Positions 1 to 8,326 of a stretch of DNA of 64,000 nt are shown one piece after another. The stretch is from Siccirubricoccus sp. G192. Its GTDB lineage: Bacteria; Pseudomonadota; Alphaproteobacteria; Acetobacterales; Acetobacteraceae. The notes under the pieces were generated by a model that made no database searches, was not told where the DNA came from, and worked only from the letters and a program-made list of their open reading frames with translations. Made by a program: the position numbers and the translations under genes. The first letter of the stretch is position 1; every line of letters begins with the position of its first letter. Location of the stretch: positions 2,391,501 through 2,455,500 of the forward strand of contig NZ_JAHREN010000001.1 of NCBI RefSeq assembly GCF_019084075.1, written 5' to 3'.

Positions 1-374
1 TGGAACGCATCGTCGCCGCGGCCGGACGCAGGGCGGGCCGCGGCACCGGCATGCTCGCCACGATCGGCGCCACCGCCCCCTTCGTCGGCCTGTTCGGCAC
101 GGTATGGGGCATCATGAACAGCTTCATCGGCATCTCGCAGGCGCAGACCACGAATCTCGCCGTGGTTGCCCCCGGCATCGCCGAGGCGCTGCTGGCCACC
201 GCCATCGGCCTCGTCGCCGCCATTCCCGCCGTGGTGATCTACAACTTCTTCGCCCGCATGATCACCGGGTACAGGGCGCGTCTCGCCGACGCGGTGGCCG
301 AGACGATGCGTCTGCTCTCCCATGATCTCGACCGTGACGGCCGGGCGCGGCCCCGGGCCGCCGCGGCGGAGTAG
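1..374 (+). CDS. exbB: ExbB biopolymer transport protein (5' partial)
   Basis: Inner-membrane proton-channel subunit of the TonB-ExbB-ExbD motor that energises outer-membrane TonB-dependent receptors. Only the last ~123 codons are present: the frame is already open at base 3, upstream of the first internal ATG (51), so the real start lies before the window. The visible part carries the family's helix around [10 protein letters not shown] and a second long helix ending PAVVIYNFF, followed by a charged cytoplasmic tail. It is followed after 5 bases by exbD and then tonB, the usual motor operon. Family assignment is firm; the related MotA/TolQ proteins are the only alternative, and the context favours ExbB. 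Confidence 0.9.
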   Translation, partial: ERIVAAAGRRAGRGTGMLATIGATAPFVGLFGTVWGIMNSFIGISQAQTTNLAVVAPGIAEALLATAIGLVAAIPAVVIYNFFARMITGYRARLADAVAETMRLLSHDLDRDGRARPRAAAAE

Positions 375-379
375 GCCGG

Positions 380-805
380 ATGGGCATCAGGTTGAACGGG
401 GGCGAGGACGACCTCGCCGAGGTCAGCGAGATCAACGTCACGCCCTTCATCGACGTGATGCTGGTGCTGCTGATCATCTTCATGGTGGCGGCGCCGCTCG
501 CCACCGTGGACGTGCCGGTCGAACTGCCGGCCTCCACGGCCCAGCCGCAGCCCCGGCCGGACAAGCCGATGTTCCTGACTGTGCAGGCGGACCGCACGCT
601 CGTGCTGGACGAGACGGCCGTGGCCCCCGGGTCGCTTGGGCCCGTGCTCGACCGGGTTTCGGGCGGCGACCGCGGCCAGCGCGTCTTCCTGCGCGCCGAC
701 ACGAGCGTGCCATACGGCGCGCTGATGGAGGTGATGAACGCCTTGCGCGCCGCCGGGTATCTCAAGGTGGCCCTGGTCGGGCTCGACGCGAGTCAGCGGC
801 CTTGA
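380..805 (+). CDS. exbD: ExbD biopolymer transport protein
   Basis: Partner of ExbB in the proton-driven TonB motor; a single-span inner-membrane protein with a periplasmic domain. The 141-residue length is normal. The only transmembrane helix is at about residues 20-42 and starts with the family motif INVTPFIDVMLVLL; Asp25 sits at the position of the proton-carrying aspartate of E. coli ExbD. The C-terminal half has the usual ExbD/TolR fold pattern ending in an Ala-rich amphipathic helix. It lies between exbB and tonB, and its stop TGA overlaps the TTG start of tonB (TTGA). TolR is the alternative name, but no tolA/tolB are near. Confidence 0.93.
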   Translation: MGIRLNGGEDDLAEVSEINVTPFIDVMLVLLIIFMVAAPLATVDVPVELPASTAQPQPRPDKPMFLTVQADRTLVLDETAVAPGSLGPVLDRVSGGDRGQRVFLRADTSVPYGALMEVMNALRAAGYLKVALVGLDASQRP

Positions 806-1633
806 GCGCCACGGCGATCCCTTTTGCCCCCCGGGAGACAGGGGCCGACTTCGCCCGCTGGACGGCATGCCTGGCGCTCGTGCTCGGACTGCACGCGGCC
901 ACGGTGCTGCTGCTGATGCGGCGCATTCCGATTGGACCGGCGGGAATGCCGCCCGAGGCGGTCATGCTCGATCTCGCGCCGGAACCGGGCGTGCCTGTGG
1001 CCGAGCCCGCGCCGCAGCAGGAGGAGACATCGCCCCCCGCCTGAGCCGGTGATGGAACCCTTCCCGGAGCCGGAGCCCCTGCTGGAGCCGGCGCCGCCCG
1101 AGCCCTTGCCCGAGCCCTTGCCCGAGCCCTTGCTCGAGCCCTTGCCCGAACCACCGCCGCCCGAGCCCGTCGCCGAGCCGTCCGAAGTGGCCCTTCCCGT
1201 TCCACCGCCGCCACCGCCCCGCCCACCGACGCTCCGTCGGCCGCAGCGCCCGGTTGCCGAGGTGCCGAGGGCTGCGGCCCCACCAGCGGCCTCGGCACCC
1301 ATCGCCGCAGCCGCTCCGGTGCCGAATCCGGCTCCGGTCTCGAATGCGGTTCCCACCTGGCAGGGGCAGTTGCTCGGCCGGCTGCAGCGCTTCAAGCGCT
1401 ACCCGGATCACGCGCGGTTCCGCCGTGAGGAAGGTGTCACCTACCTCACCTTCTCCATGGATCGGGCTGGCCATGTGCTCTCGGCCGCCATCGCAAGAAC
1501 CTCCGGCTCCACGGCGCTGGATTCCGAAACCCTCGCCCTCGTCCGCCGTGCCGAGCCCCTGCCGGCACCGCCGCCCGAGATGCCGGGCGATGCCATCACC
1601 CTGACCGTGCCGGTGCGCTTCTCCCTGCGTTGA
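802..1633 (+). CDS. tonB: TonB energy transducer (frameshifted)
   Basis: Periplasm-spanning protein that transmits ExbBD energy to outer-membrane receptors. The frame opens with TTG at 802, overlapping the exbD stop by four bases. It encodes a short N-terminus and one membrane anchor (TACLALVLGLHAATVLLLM), then runs to a stop at 1044. The rest continues one frame over: a Pro/Glu-rich spacer with PEPLPEP-type repeats (about 1053-1200), a Pro/Ala linker and the TonB C-terminal domain (FKRYPDHARFRREEGVTYL). The break is at the C6 run 1033-1038; five C would join both parts into one protein of about 276 aa. Either a sequencing error or a recent pseudogene; I favour the former. Confidence 0.85.
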
Positions 1634-1658
1634 ATGGCCGTGCCGCGCTGGCCGCGGC

Positions 1659-2087
1659 TCATCCCTGGCCGCCTCGCCTCCGCTGCCCGGGGCGCGAGGG
1701 GCGGGTGACGATGAAGATGCCGACCAGGGCCATGCAGCCCCCGGCCAAGGCCGAGGCCACTGGGTCGCGGAACGCCAGCACCACCAGCATCCAGCTCAAT
1801 GCCATCGCCAGCACCGCGGCCCGCTTGGCGCGCGGGCTGATCGCCCCGTGCTGCTCCCAGTCCCGCAGCGCCCCGCCGAAGCGGGGATGGGAAAGCAGCC
1901 GCTGCCTCAGGGCCGGCGAGGCGCGTCCGAAGCACCAGGCGGCGATCAGCAGGAAGACGGTCGTCGGCATCAGCGGCAGCACGGCGCCGATCGCGGCGAG
2001 CGCCAGGCTCGCGTAGCCGGCACCCAGCAGCAGCACGCGCTGCGGCCGCCGTGACTCCGCCCCGTTGCTGCCTCGGCGCAGGCCCAT
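1659..2087 (-). CDS. DUF454/YbaN-family membrane protein
   Basis: Small inner-membrane protein of unknown biochemical role, of the YbaN/DUF454 family. From the ATG at 2087 it is 142 aa. It starts with an arginine-rich segment, then a helix pair (VLLLGAGYASLALAAIGAVL) with the family-typical PLMPTTVFLLIAAWCFGRASP and a following HPRFGGALRDWEQHGAI stretch. A second hydrophobic pair lies near the C-terminus. The longer open frame upstream of 2087 is not conserved-looking and lacks a ribosome site, so I chose the internal start. It converges on tonB with 25 bases between the stops. Family members often sit near iron or haem genes; the function is not established. Confidence 0.8.
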   Translation of the reverse strand: MGLRRGSNGAESRRPQRVLLLGAGYASLALAAIGAVLPLMPTTVFLLIAAWCFGRASPALRQRLLSHPRFGGALRDWEQHGAISPRAKRAAVLAMALSWMLVVLAFRDPVASALAGGCMALVGIFIVTRPSRPGQRRRGGQG

Positions 2088-2782
2088 GCGGGTCGGCCTA
2101 GCGCGCCAGCCGCCGCATTGCGGGGGCACACCGCCGGTCCGGCGATGCGTCGTTCGGAGTTCCAAACAGGGCTTCAGCCACCCCGCGCCGGCGCGAGTCA
2201 GGACGGACGCATTCTCCGCCCGGCAGAACGAAGGCCACCGGAGCCCGTTGCCGCGCTGCGATGCCATGTGCCGCCATCAGCGTCGGCACGCACAGGGATT
2301 GGTGATGTTCCATGGCCATCCTCCGCATCGGCGCGGCAGGTGCGGTACGGCTGCGTCCAGGCACCGAATCCATCGACGGTCGGACCCTGGTCGTCGCGCA
2401 GCGCGCGGCGCGGGAAGACAGGATGCGCGCCCGTGAACTCCCCGCCAAGGCCCTTGAGCGGACCGGGCGAACCCGGCCCCCGGATGCGGAGGGCATGCCG
2501 CCTCAAGGGCGCGACGGTCACAGCACAGGCGCGGCATCCTGCCTGCATCAGCGTGCCGGTCCCGCGTGGCTTTCGTCCATGGGATTTTCCGAGTGGGATT
2601 CCTACCAGTTCGACCGGCAGGTCGTCGGGGAGCGCTGGCAGCGGCCAGACGCGCAGGATCATCTGCGCGACTGCCGCGCCGAGCCTTTCATGTCCGGTGC
2701 TGCACCAACTCGGGCAGGGCGACCGCGGCGGCCTCGGTAGAACCCGCCGCCTCAGCCGCCTTCGGTCCACGGACCGGCACCC
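2088..2782. other. Intergenic stretch with no recognisable gene
   Basis: About 700 bases between the DUF454 gene and the end of the PepSY gene. Several open frames exist on both strands, as expected at this GC content, but none shows a coherent protein family, a signal peptide or a good ribosome site. It may hold a decayed gene or the 3' region of the PepSY operon; I cannot support a call. Confidence 0.4.
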
Positions 2783-3962
2783 TCACGCAACGCTCCTGGA
2801 GGCCGGGCCGGTTGAAGCCTCGGCCGGGACGACCCGCTCAGGCGAGCGACGCCCGGGCATGGCCAGGCGGCGCCGGTTCCGGCGTCGCAGCAGCCAGGCG
2901 GCAAGGCCGGTAGCGAACAGCACCGGCATCGCGAGGCCGGAGAGGAAGACCAGGATCCGCCCCGGCATGCCGAGCAGGGCGCCGCCATGCAGCCAGCGCT
3001 GCAGTGCGATCGCCTCGGCCGCCGCGTCACGTGTCCGGGGGGCCACGCTCCTCCAGGACCTCGGCGGACCAGGGATCGAGCGTGATGAAGGTCCGCCCAC
3101 GGACTTCCGGGTCGCTGTCCGCGGGCCGGAGGGTGACGGTCCAGACCGGCCGCTGGCGCGACGGCAGCATCACGCCCGTGGCCACCTGGCCGGGCAGGTG
3201 CGCGAGCGCCGCGGCGGCCGCAGCATCGGCATCCAGCCGCATCGGCCCCGCCCCCGGCCGCGCCGGCGGCGGCTGCGCCGGCGCGGCGACGCCGAGCAGC
3301 GGGCGGAACCAGCCAGGGAAGACGATGACGACGCCGGAGAAGGCGACCACCGCCAGCACCGCCGCCATCCAGATGCCGATGACGCGGTGCAGGTCGAGGT
3401 TCAGCAGCAGCATCGGCCGCCGTCGGATCAGGACCAGCGCCCGGCCGAACGCCCCGTCCCGTGGCCACCAGAGCCAGATGCCGGACAGCGCGAAGATCAG
3501 GAGCAGCACGCCGAGCCACCCGACAGCCTCACGCCCGCCCCAGGCACGCAGCAGCAGCGCCTCATGCAGTTGCCGGGTGATGCCGATGAAGCTGCCGCGG
3601 GAATCGCGCTCGCCGAGCAATGCGCCGGTCGCCGGGTCGAAATGGGCGGTGGTCGCGCCACGTGCTCCGCGCGGCGGGGTGACCACCCAGACCGGCCAGA
3701 TGCTGTCCGGCGGGCGGATGTTGCCGGGTGGGCGGCCGGTCGCCACCTCCGCAAGCCGCTGGATGGCGCTGTAGGACAGGGCCGGGTCAGGCGGCCCGCT
3801 TGCCCGGAACAGCGCCGGGTTGAGCACGGCATCGATCTCGCGCTGGAAGGACAGGATGCTGCCGCTCACGCCGATGACGACAAGGACGAGGCCGAGCACC
3901 AGCCCGGCCCAGCGATGGGTCAGCAGCAGCGCCCGGCGGAAGGTCATGCGTGGCGGTGTCAT
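2783..3962 (-). CDS. PepSY-associated membrane protein (PiuB-like, frameshifted)
   Basis: Inner-membrane protein of the PepSY_TM family, commonly encoded with siderophore receptors and thought to act in reduction or handling of ferric siderophores in the periplasm. The N-terminal helix [20 protein letters not shown], further helices around residues 170-185 and 205-235, and PepSY-like periplasmic stretches are visible. The frame stops at 3027, but the last helix ([20 protein letters not shown]) continues in another frame to 2783. The shift is at the G6 run 3037-3042, where five G would restore one protein of about 392 aa. Its ATG overlaps the stop of the PiuC gene (ATGA), so both are translated from one operon. 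Confidence 0.83.
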
Positions 3963-4642
3963 GCATCGGCCCAGCGGCGCAGCAGGTTGTGGTACACGCC
4001 GGTCAGTTCGGTCGGTGAGCGATGGCCGGCGGGCAGGTCGTCGCGCAACCGGTTGATCGCCATGTCGAGGTCGAAGAGCAGGCTGCGCTGGCCGTCATCG
4101 CGCACCATGCTCTGGATCCAGAAGAAGCTGGCGAGGCGGGAGCCGCGCGTCACCGGCGCGACGCGGTGCAGGCTGGTGGCGGGATAGATCACGGCATGGC
4201 CGGCCGGCAGCTTCACCCGCTGTTCGCCATAGGTGTCCTCGACGATCAGCTCACCACCATCGTAAGTCTCGGGGTCGGACAGGAAGAGCGTGCAGGAGAC
4301 ATCGGTGCGGATGCGATGGGGCGTGCCGGTGATCTGCCGGATCGCATTGTCGACATGCGCACCGAAGGTCATGCCGGGATCATAGCGGTTGAACAGCGGC
4401 GGAAAGACGCGGAGCGGCAGCACCGAGGAAATGAACAGCGCATTGCGCTCAAGCGCCGTCAGAATCAGGCCGCCGAGTTCCCGGTGCTCAGGGCACCCTT
4501 CGGGGACCTGAAGGTTGTCCTTCACCTGCGCCGACTGGTGGCCGGCGGTCACCCTGCCATCCACCCAGGGCGCACGCTCCAGGAGGCGCCGGGCATGCGC
4601 CACCTGCTCCGCGGTCAGGAGTTCCTCGATCTGCAGCAGCAT
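3959..4642 (-). CDS. PKHD-type Fe(II)/2-oxoglutarate dioxygenase, PiuC family
   Basis: Putative hydroxylase of the PiuC/YbiX family, linked throughout Proteobacteria to iron-siderophore receptor genes; its substrate is unknown. Length 227 aa is typical. The non-haem iron ligands are visible as His96 and Asp98 ([10 protein letters not shown]) and His159 ([13 protein letters not shown]), with Arg169 at the 2-oxoglutarate-binding position. The family fragment LFNRYDPGM precedes the first histidine. It lies 31 bases after the receptor gene and overlaps the PepSY gene by four bases, giving the order receptor, piuC, pepSY. Iron control by the Fur-like palindrome at 6825-6849 is inferred. Confidence 0.92.
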   Translation of the reverse strand: MLLQIEELLTAEQVAHARRLLERAPWVDGRVTAGHQSAQVKDNLQVPEGCPEHRELGGLILTALERNALFISSVLPLRVFPPLFNRYDPGMTFGAHVDNAIRQITGTPHRIRTDVSCTLFLSDPETYDGGELIVEDTYGEQRVKLPAGHAVIYPATSLHRVAPVTRGSRLASFFWIQSMVRDDGQRSLLFDLDMAINRLRDDLPAGHRSPTELTGVYHNLLRRWADA

Positions 4643-4673
4643 GTCCTGGCCTCTCGGGCTGTGGCGGCCGGCG

Positions 4674-6787
4674 TCAGAAGCGCGCGGCCATGGTGAAGAC
4701 GAAGGTGCGGCCGGCCCCCGGCACGACCTGGCCGCCGGTGACCTGGTCGTAGTAGCGGCGGTCGGTGAGGTTCAGCGCATTGGCCTGCAGCCGCAGGCCG
4801 CGGAAGGCGCCTTCCCGAGGCTGCCAGGCGAGCGCGGCGTCGTAGCGGGTATAGGCCGGCGCCCGGTTGGTATTGGTGGTATTGGAGAAGCGGCTGTCGA
4901 CATAGAAGGCGCCGCCGCCGATCTGCAGGTCGTAGGGCAGGTCGTAGGTGGTCCATATCGTTGCCGTGCTGCGCGGCGTATTGGGCGTGCGGCGGCCAAC
5001 CTCGGCCGGCACCGCGCTCTCGACGATCTCGCCGTCGAGGTAGGTGTAGCCGGCCAGGATGTTCCAGTTCCGGGTGACGCGGCCGAGCACTGAAACCTCG
5101 AAGCCATTGACCCGCTGGTTGCCGGCGAGGCTGGTGATGCCGGTCGCCGGATCGGTGGTGCGGGCATTCTCCTTCTCCAGCCGGAACAGCGCGCCGCGCA
5201 ATTCGAGCTGGCCGCCGATATCATAGGAGGCACCGATCTCGTAGCTCTGGTTCTTCTCCGGCGCGAGGTCCGCGGTGGTGGCCGAGAGCGTCAGGAATTC
5301 GGCCGAAGGATTGAACGAGGTGCCGGTGGAGAAATAGGTGCGCAGCCCAGGCAGGGGCTTGAAGACCAGCGCGGCACGGTAGCTGCCGACATTGTCGTTG
5401 CCCTTCAGCCGCACATTGTCGAGCCGGCTGCGGTAGTCGGTCTCGAAATGGTCGAATCGGCCGCCGAGCAGCACCTCGAACATCTCGCCGAGCTTGATCT
5501 GATCGACGGCGAAGACCGCGGCGGTATCGGAGCTGACATCGACCCGCGAGGTCACGCTGCGGGTCAGGTCGGAGGGGATGAAGAATTCTGGGAACAGCAG
5601 ATCCGCATTCGGCCGCGTGGCCGCGTAACGGGTGGTGGTGTTGAGATCGCGGCTCAGCTCGGCGCCGATGATCGCCGAATGCTCCAGGACGCCCGTGCGG
5701 AAGTTCAGCACCAGTTCCGAGAGGTTGGTGTAGCTGGTGTCGGTGGCATCACGGAATTGCGCCTGGCGAGTGACCTCGATCGCCGAGAGCGGCGTGAGCG
5801 GGGTCGGCGTGCCGAAGATGCGCGGCGCGGTGGCATCGAGGTCGCGGTCGTAATTGGCGAAGCGAAAGGTGTTGCGCAGGGTGATCCCGTCGCTGACGCG
5901 GTGCGACAGCCGGGCGGTCAGCACGTCGGTTGTCAGGCGCTCGTGGTCGACGCCGCTGGTGCCGTAGAAATTGCTGCGCTTCACCGGCGCCGGGCGGCCG
6001 AACAGCCATGGCAGGCCGTAATCGGGGATGTTGTCCTCGTACTGGTGCAGGTAGTGCAGGGTGAGCTGGGTATTGGTGCCGAGCCCCCAGGTGACGGAGG
6101 GAGCGACGCCGTAGCGCCGGTTCTGGACATGGTCGCGGTCGGCGATATCCTGCGTCATCCCCATGGTGTTCAGGCGGACGCCGACGGTGCCGGCATAGAG
6201 ATTGACGTCGCCCGTGGCGCGGATGCCTGCCGGCGACATGGCCTGCAGGCTCAGTTCGCCGAAATTGCGCGCCTGCGGCAGGCGCAGGGTCTGGTTGATG
6301 ACGCCGCCGGTTGAACCGCGGCCGAACATGATGGAGGAGGGGCCCTTCATCACTTCAATGGAGTCGAGGTAGAAGGGATCGCGGGTGTATTGCCCGGTGT
6401 CGCGCAGCCCTTCGATGAAGAAGTCGCCACGGGCGCTGAAGCCGCGCAGCGTGAGGTTGTCGCCGGAGGCGCCACCCTCGCCGCCGACCAGGCTGATGCC
6501 GGTGACGTTGCGCAGCGCCTCGCGCAGCGAGGTGCCGGCGCGCTCGTCGATCAATTCCCGGGGAACGACGTTTATGGTCTGCGGCGCATCGGCGACGGAG
6601 GTTGGCAGGCGGGGCGCTGGCTGGGCGTCGCGGCGATAGGGCGAGGGTGCATCGGCCGAGACACCGATTTCCGGTAGCGCGACATCGACCGGGGGGTCTG
6701 CGCCGCGACCGGCAGGGTGCCGAGCAGCGAGAGGCCAGCAAGGCCGAGACTTGGCTGGAGGCGAGGAAGTGGCGGTCGAAGAGGCAT
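4674..6787 (-). CDS. TonB-dependent siderophore receptor (frameshifted)
   Basis: Outer-membrane ferric-siderophore receptor. The ATG at 6787 opens a frame with a clear signal peptide ([18 protein letters not shown]). After the G6 run 6691-6696 the protein continues in a second frame with a plug domain ([40 protein letters not shown]) and then a 22-strand-type barrel ending in FVFTMAARF with the terminal aromatic residue. Seven C on the coding strand would join signal peptide and plug in frame (about 704 aa). The second frame is open upstream to 7115, but that part has no signal peptide and is spurious. It heads the operon with piuC and pepSY, behind a Fur-like palindrome. The ligand cannot be told. 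Confidence 0.88.
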
Positions 6788-6824
6788 GCAGGGTCGCTCC
6801 CGGAAAGCTGGAGTCCGGGATAGC

Positions 6825-6849
6825 GCTATTGAGAATGACTCGCAATAGC
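6825..6849. promoter_or_regulatory. Fur-like palindromic operator
   Basis: A 25-bp near-perfect inverted repeat beginning GCTATTG and ending CAATAGC, with centre GAGAATGACTC. It lies 38 bases before the start of the siderophore receptor gene, in the region shared with the divergent esterase gene. The half-sites resemble the TGAGAAT-type halves of Fur boxes. Its position and the iron-uptake function of the operon support an iron-responsive operator; binding by Fur rather than another regulator is inference. Confidence 0.7.
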
Positions 6850-6975
6850 GATTGGGCTTCGGTGCGCGCTACCGGGCCCGTTCCAGCAGTGCCGATCCTG
6901 GAGACGCGCGCCGCGTTCTCCACCCGTAGGACCCACAACCACATCGGCCTCGCGCTGCACTGAGGATATGCCCGC

Positions 6976-8295
6976 ATGGCGGACCTGCTTCGAGACCTTG
7001 TTGGCGCCAGGGCCGAGGCGCTGCCACCGATCGCCGATGCCGATGCCTTCGGCGCCGCCTTCGACCGCTTCGCCGGGGCCCGTGTCGTCCTTCTCGGCGA
7101 GGCAACGCACGGCACGAGCGAGTTCTACCGCGCCCGCGCCGCCATCACCCGCCGCCTGGTCGAGCACCACGGCTTCACCATCATCGCCGTCGAGGCCGAT
7201 TGGCCCGACGCGGCGCGCATCGACCGCTGGGTGCGCCACGACGGCGCCCCGCGCCCGGAGGAGGGCCCCGCCTTCGCGCGCTTCCCGACCTGGATGTGGC
7301 GCAATGCAGAGGTCCGCGAGCTCGTCCGGTGGTTGCGCATGCACAATGCCGACCTGCCGCGCAGGCGGCGCACCGAGTTCCGTGGCCTCGACGTGTACAG
7401 CCTCGGCTCCTCCATCGCCGCGGTGCTGGCCTATCTCGACGCGAACGACCCCGAAGCCGCGAAGGCGGCGCGCCGGCGCTATGCCTGCCTGACGCCCTGG
7501 CAGATGGAGCCTGCCGATTACGGCCGCGCCGTGCTGTTCGGCGCCAGGGAGCCCTGCGAGGATGCCGCCGTGCAGCAGTTGCGCGAATTGCTGGAGAGGC
7601 GGATGGGGGACATGACCTCCGAGGCTGGCGAGGCGCTGTTCGACGCGGCGCAGAACGCCCGTGTCGCACTTGGCGCGGAGCGATACTACCGGCTGATGTA
7701 CCATGGCGGCACCGAGAGCTGGAACCTGCGTGACCGGCACATGTTCGATACGCTCCGTGCCCTGCTCGACCGCCGTGGGCCACAGGCGAAGGCGGTAGTC
7801 TGGGCGCATAACAGCCATATCGGCAATGCCGCCGCCACCGAGATGGGCTGGACGGGCGAGTTCAACATCGGCGAGCTCTGCCGCACCGCCTTCGGTGAGG
7901 AGGCGGCGCTGATCGGCTTCGGCACCGACCGCGGGACCGTCGCCTGCGGCTCCGACTGGGGCGGCGGGATGGAGATCAAGCGCGTCCGCCCGGCGCGCCC
8001 GGACAGCCACGAGGCGCTGTTCAACGCCGCCGCGCTGCCCTGCTCGCTTACCGACCTGCGCCCGCATGCCGCGCCCGAGCTGCGCGCCGCCCTGGCCGAA
8101 CCGCGCCTCGAGCGCGCCATCGGTGTGATCTACCGGCCGGAGACCGAGCGCCAGAGCCACTATTTCGAGGCGGTGCTGCCCGAGCAGTTCGACGCCTTCG
8201 TCTGGCTCGCCGAGACCCGGGCCGTCACGCCGCTGCCGGGCGCCGAGGAGGGTGGCGGCACCGGGGAGGCGGAGACCTTCCCCTTCGGCCTATAG
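6976..8295 (+). CDS. Erythromycin esterase family protein
   Basis: Member of the EreA/EreB-like hydrolase superfamily. Most chromosomal members have no proven macrolide activity, so the substrate is unknown. The 439-residue protein begins MADLLRDLVG. It shows the active-site signature GEATHGTSEFYRARAAIT (Glu42, His45) and AVEADWPDA (Glu73), matching the Glu/His/Glu set known from EreB. A later WAHNSHIGNA motif is also typical. It is divergent from the siderophore receptor gene across 188 bases containing the Fur-like palindrome, but nothing else links it to iron. No signal peptide, so cytoplasmic. Confidence 0.9.
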   Translation: MADLLRDLVGARAEALPPIADADAFGAAFDRFAGARVVLLGEATHGTSEFYRARAAITRRLVEHHGFTIIAVEADWPDAARIDRWVRHDGAPRPEEGPAFARFPTWMWRNAEVRELVRWLRMHNADLPRRRRTEFRGLDVYSLGSSIAAVLAYLDANDPEAAKAARRRYACLTPWQMEPADYGRAVLFGAREPCEDAAVQQLRELLERRMGDMTSEAGEALFDAAQNARVALGAERYYRLMYHGGTESWNLRDRHMFDTLRALLDRRGPQAKAVVWAHNSHIGNAAATEMGWTGEFNIGELCRTAFGEEAALIGFGTDRGTVACGSDWGGGMEIKRVRPARPDSHEALFNAAALPCSLTDLRPHAAPELRAALAEPRLERAIGVIYRPETERQSHYFEAVLPEQFDAFVWLAETRAVTPLPGAEEGGGTGEAETFPFGL

Positions 8296-8326
8296 GCCCG
8301 CTCCCGACAGTGCCGCGCCACCGGCC

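Noticed and set aside
1095..1150. Short direct repeats in tonB as a CRISPR array
   Set aside because: Units are contiguous, in frame and encode a Pro/Glu spacer; there are no spacers.
7200..7733. Alternative frame inside the erythromycin-esterase gene
   Set aside because: Off-frame reading of a gene with complete catalytic motifs.
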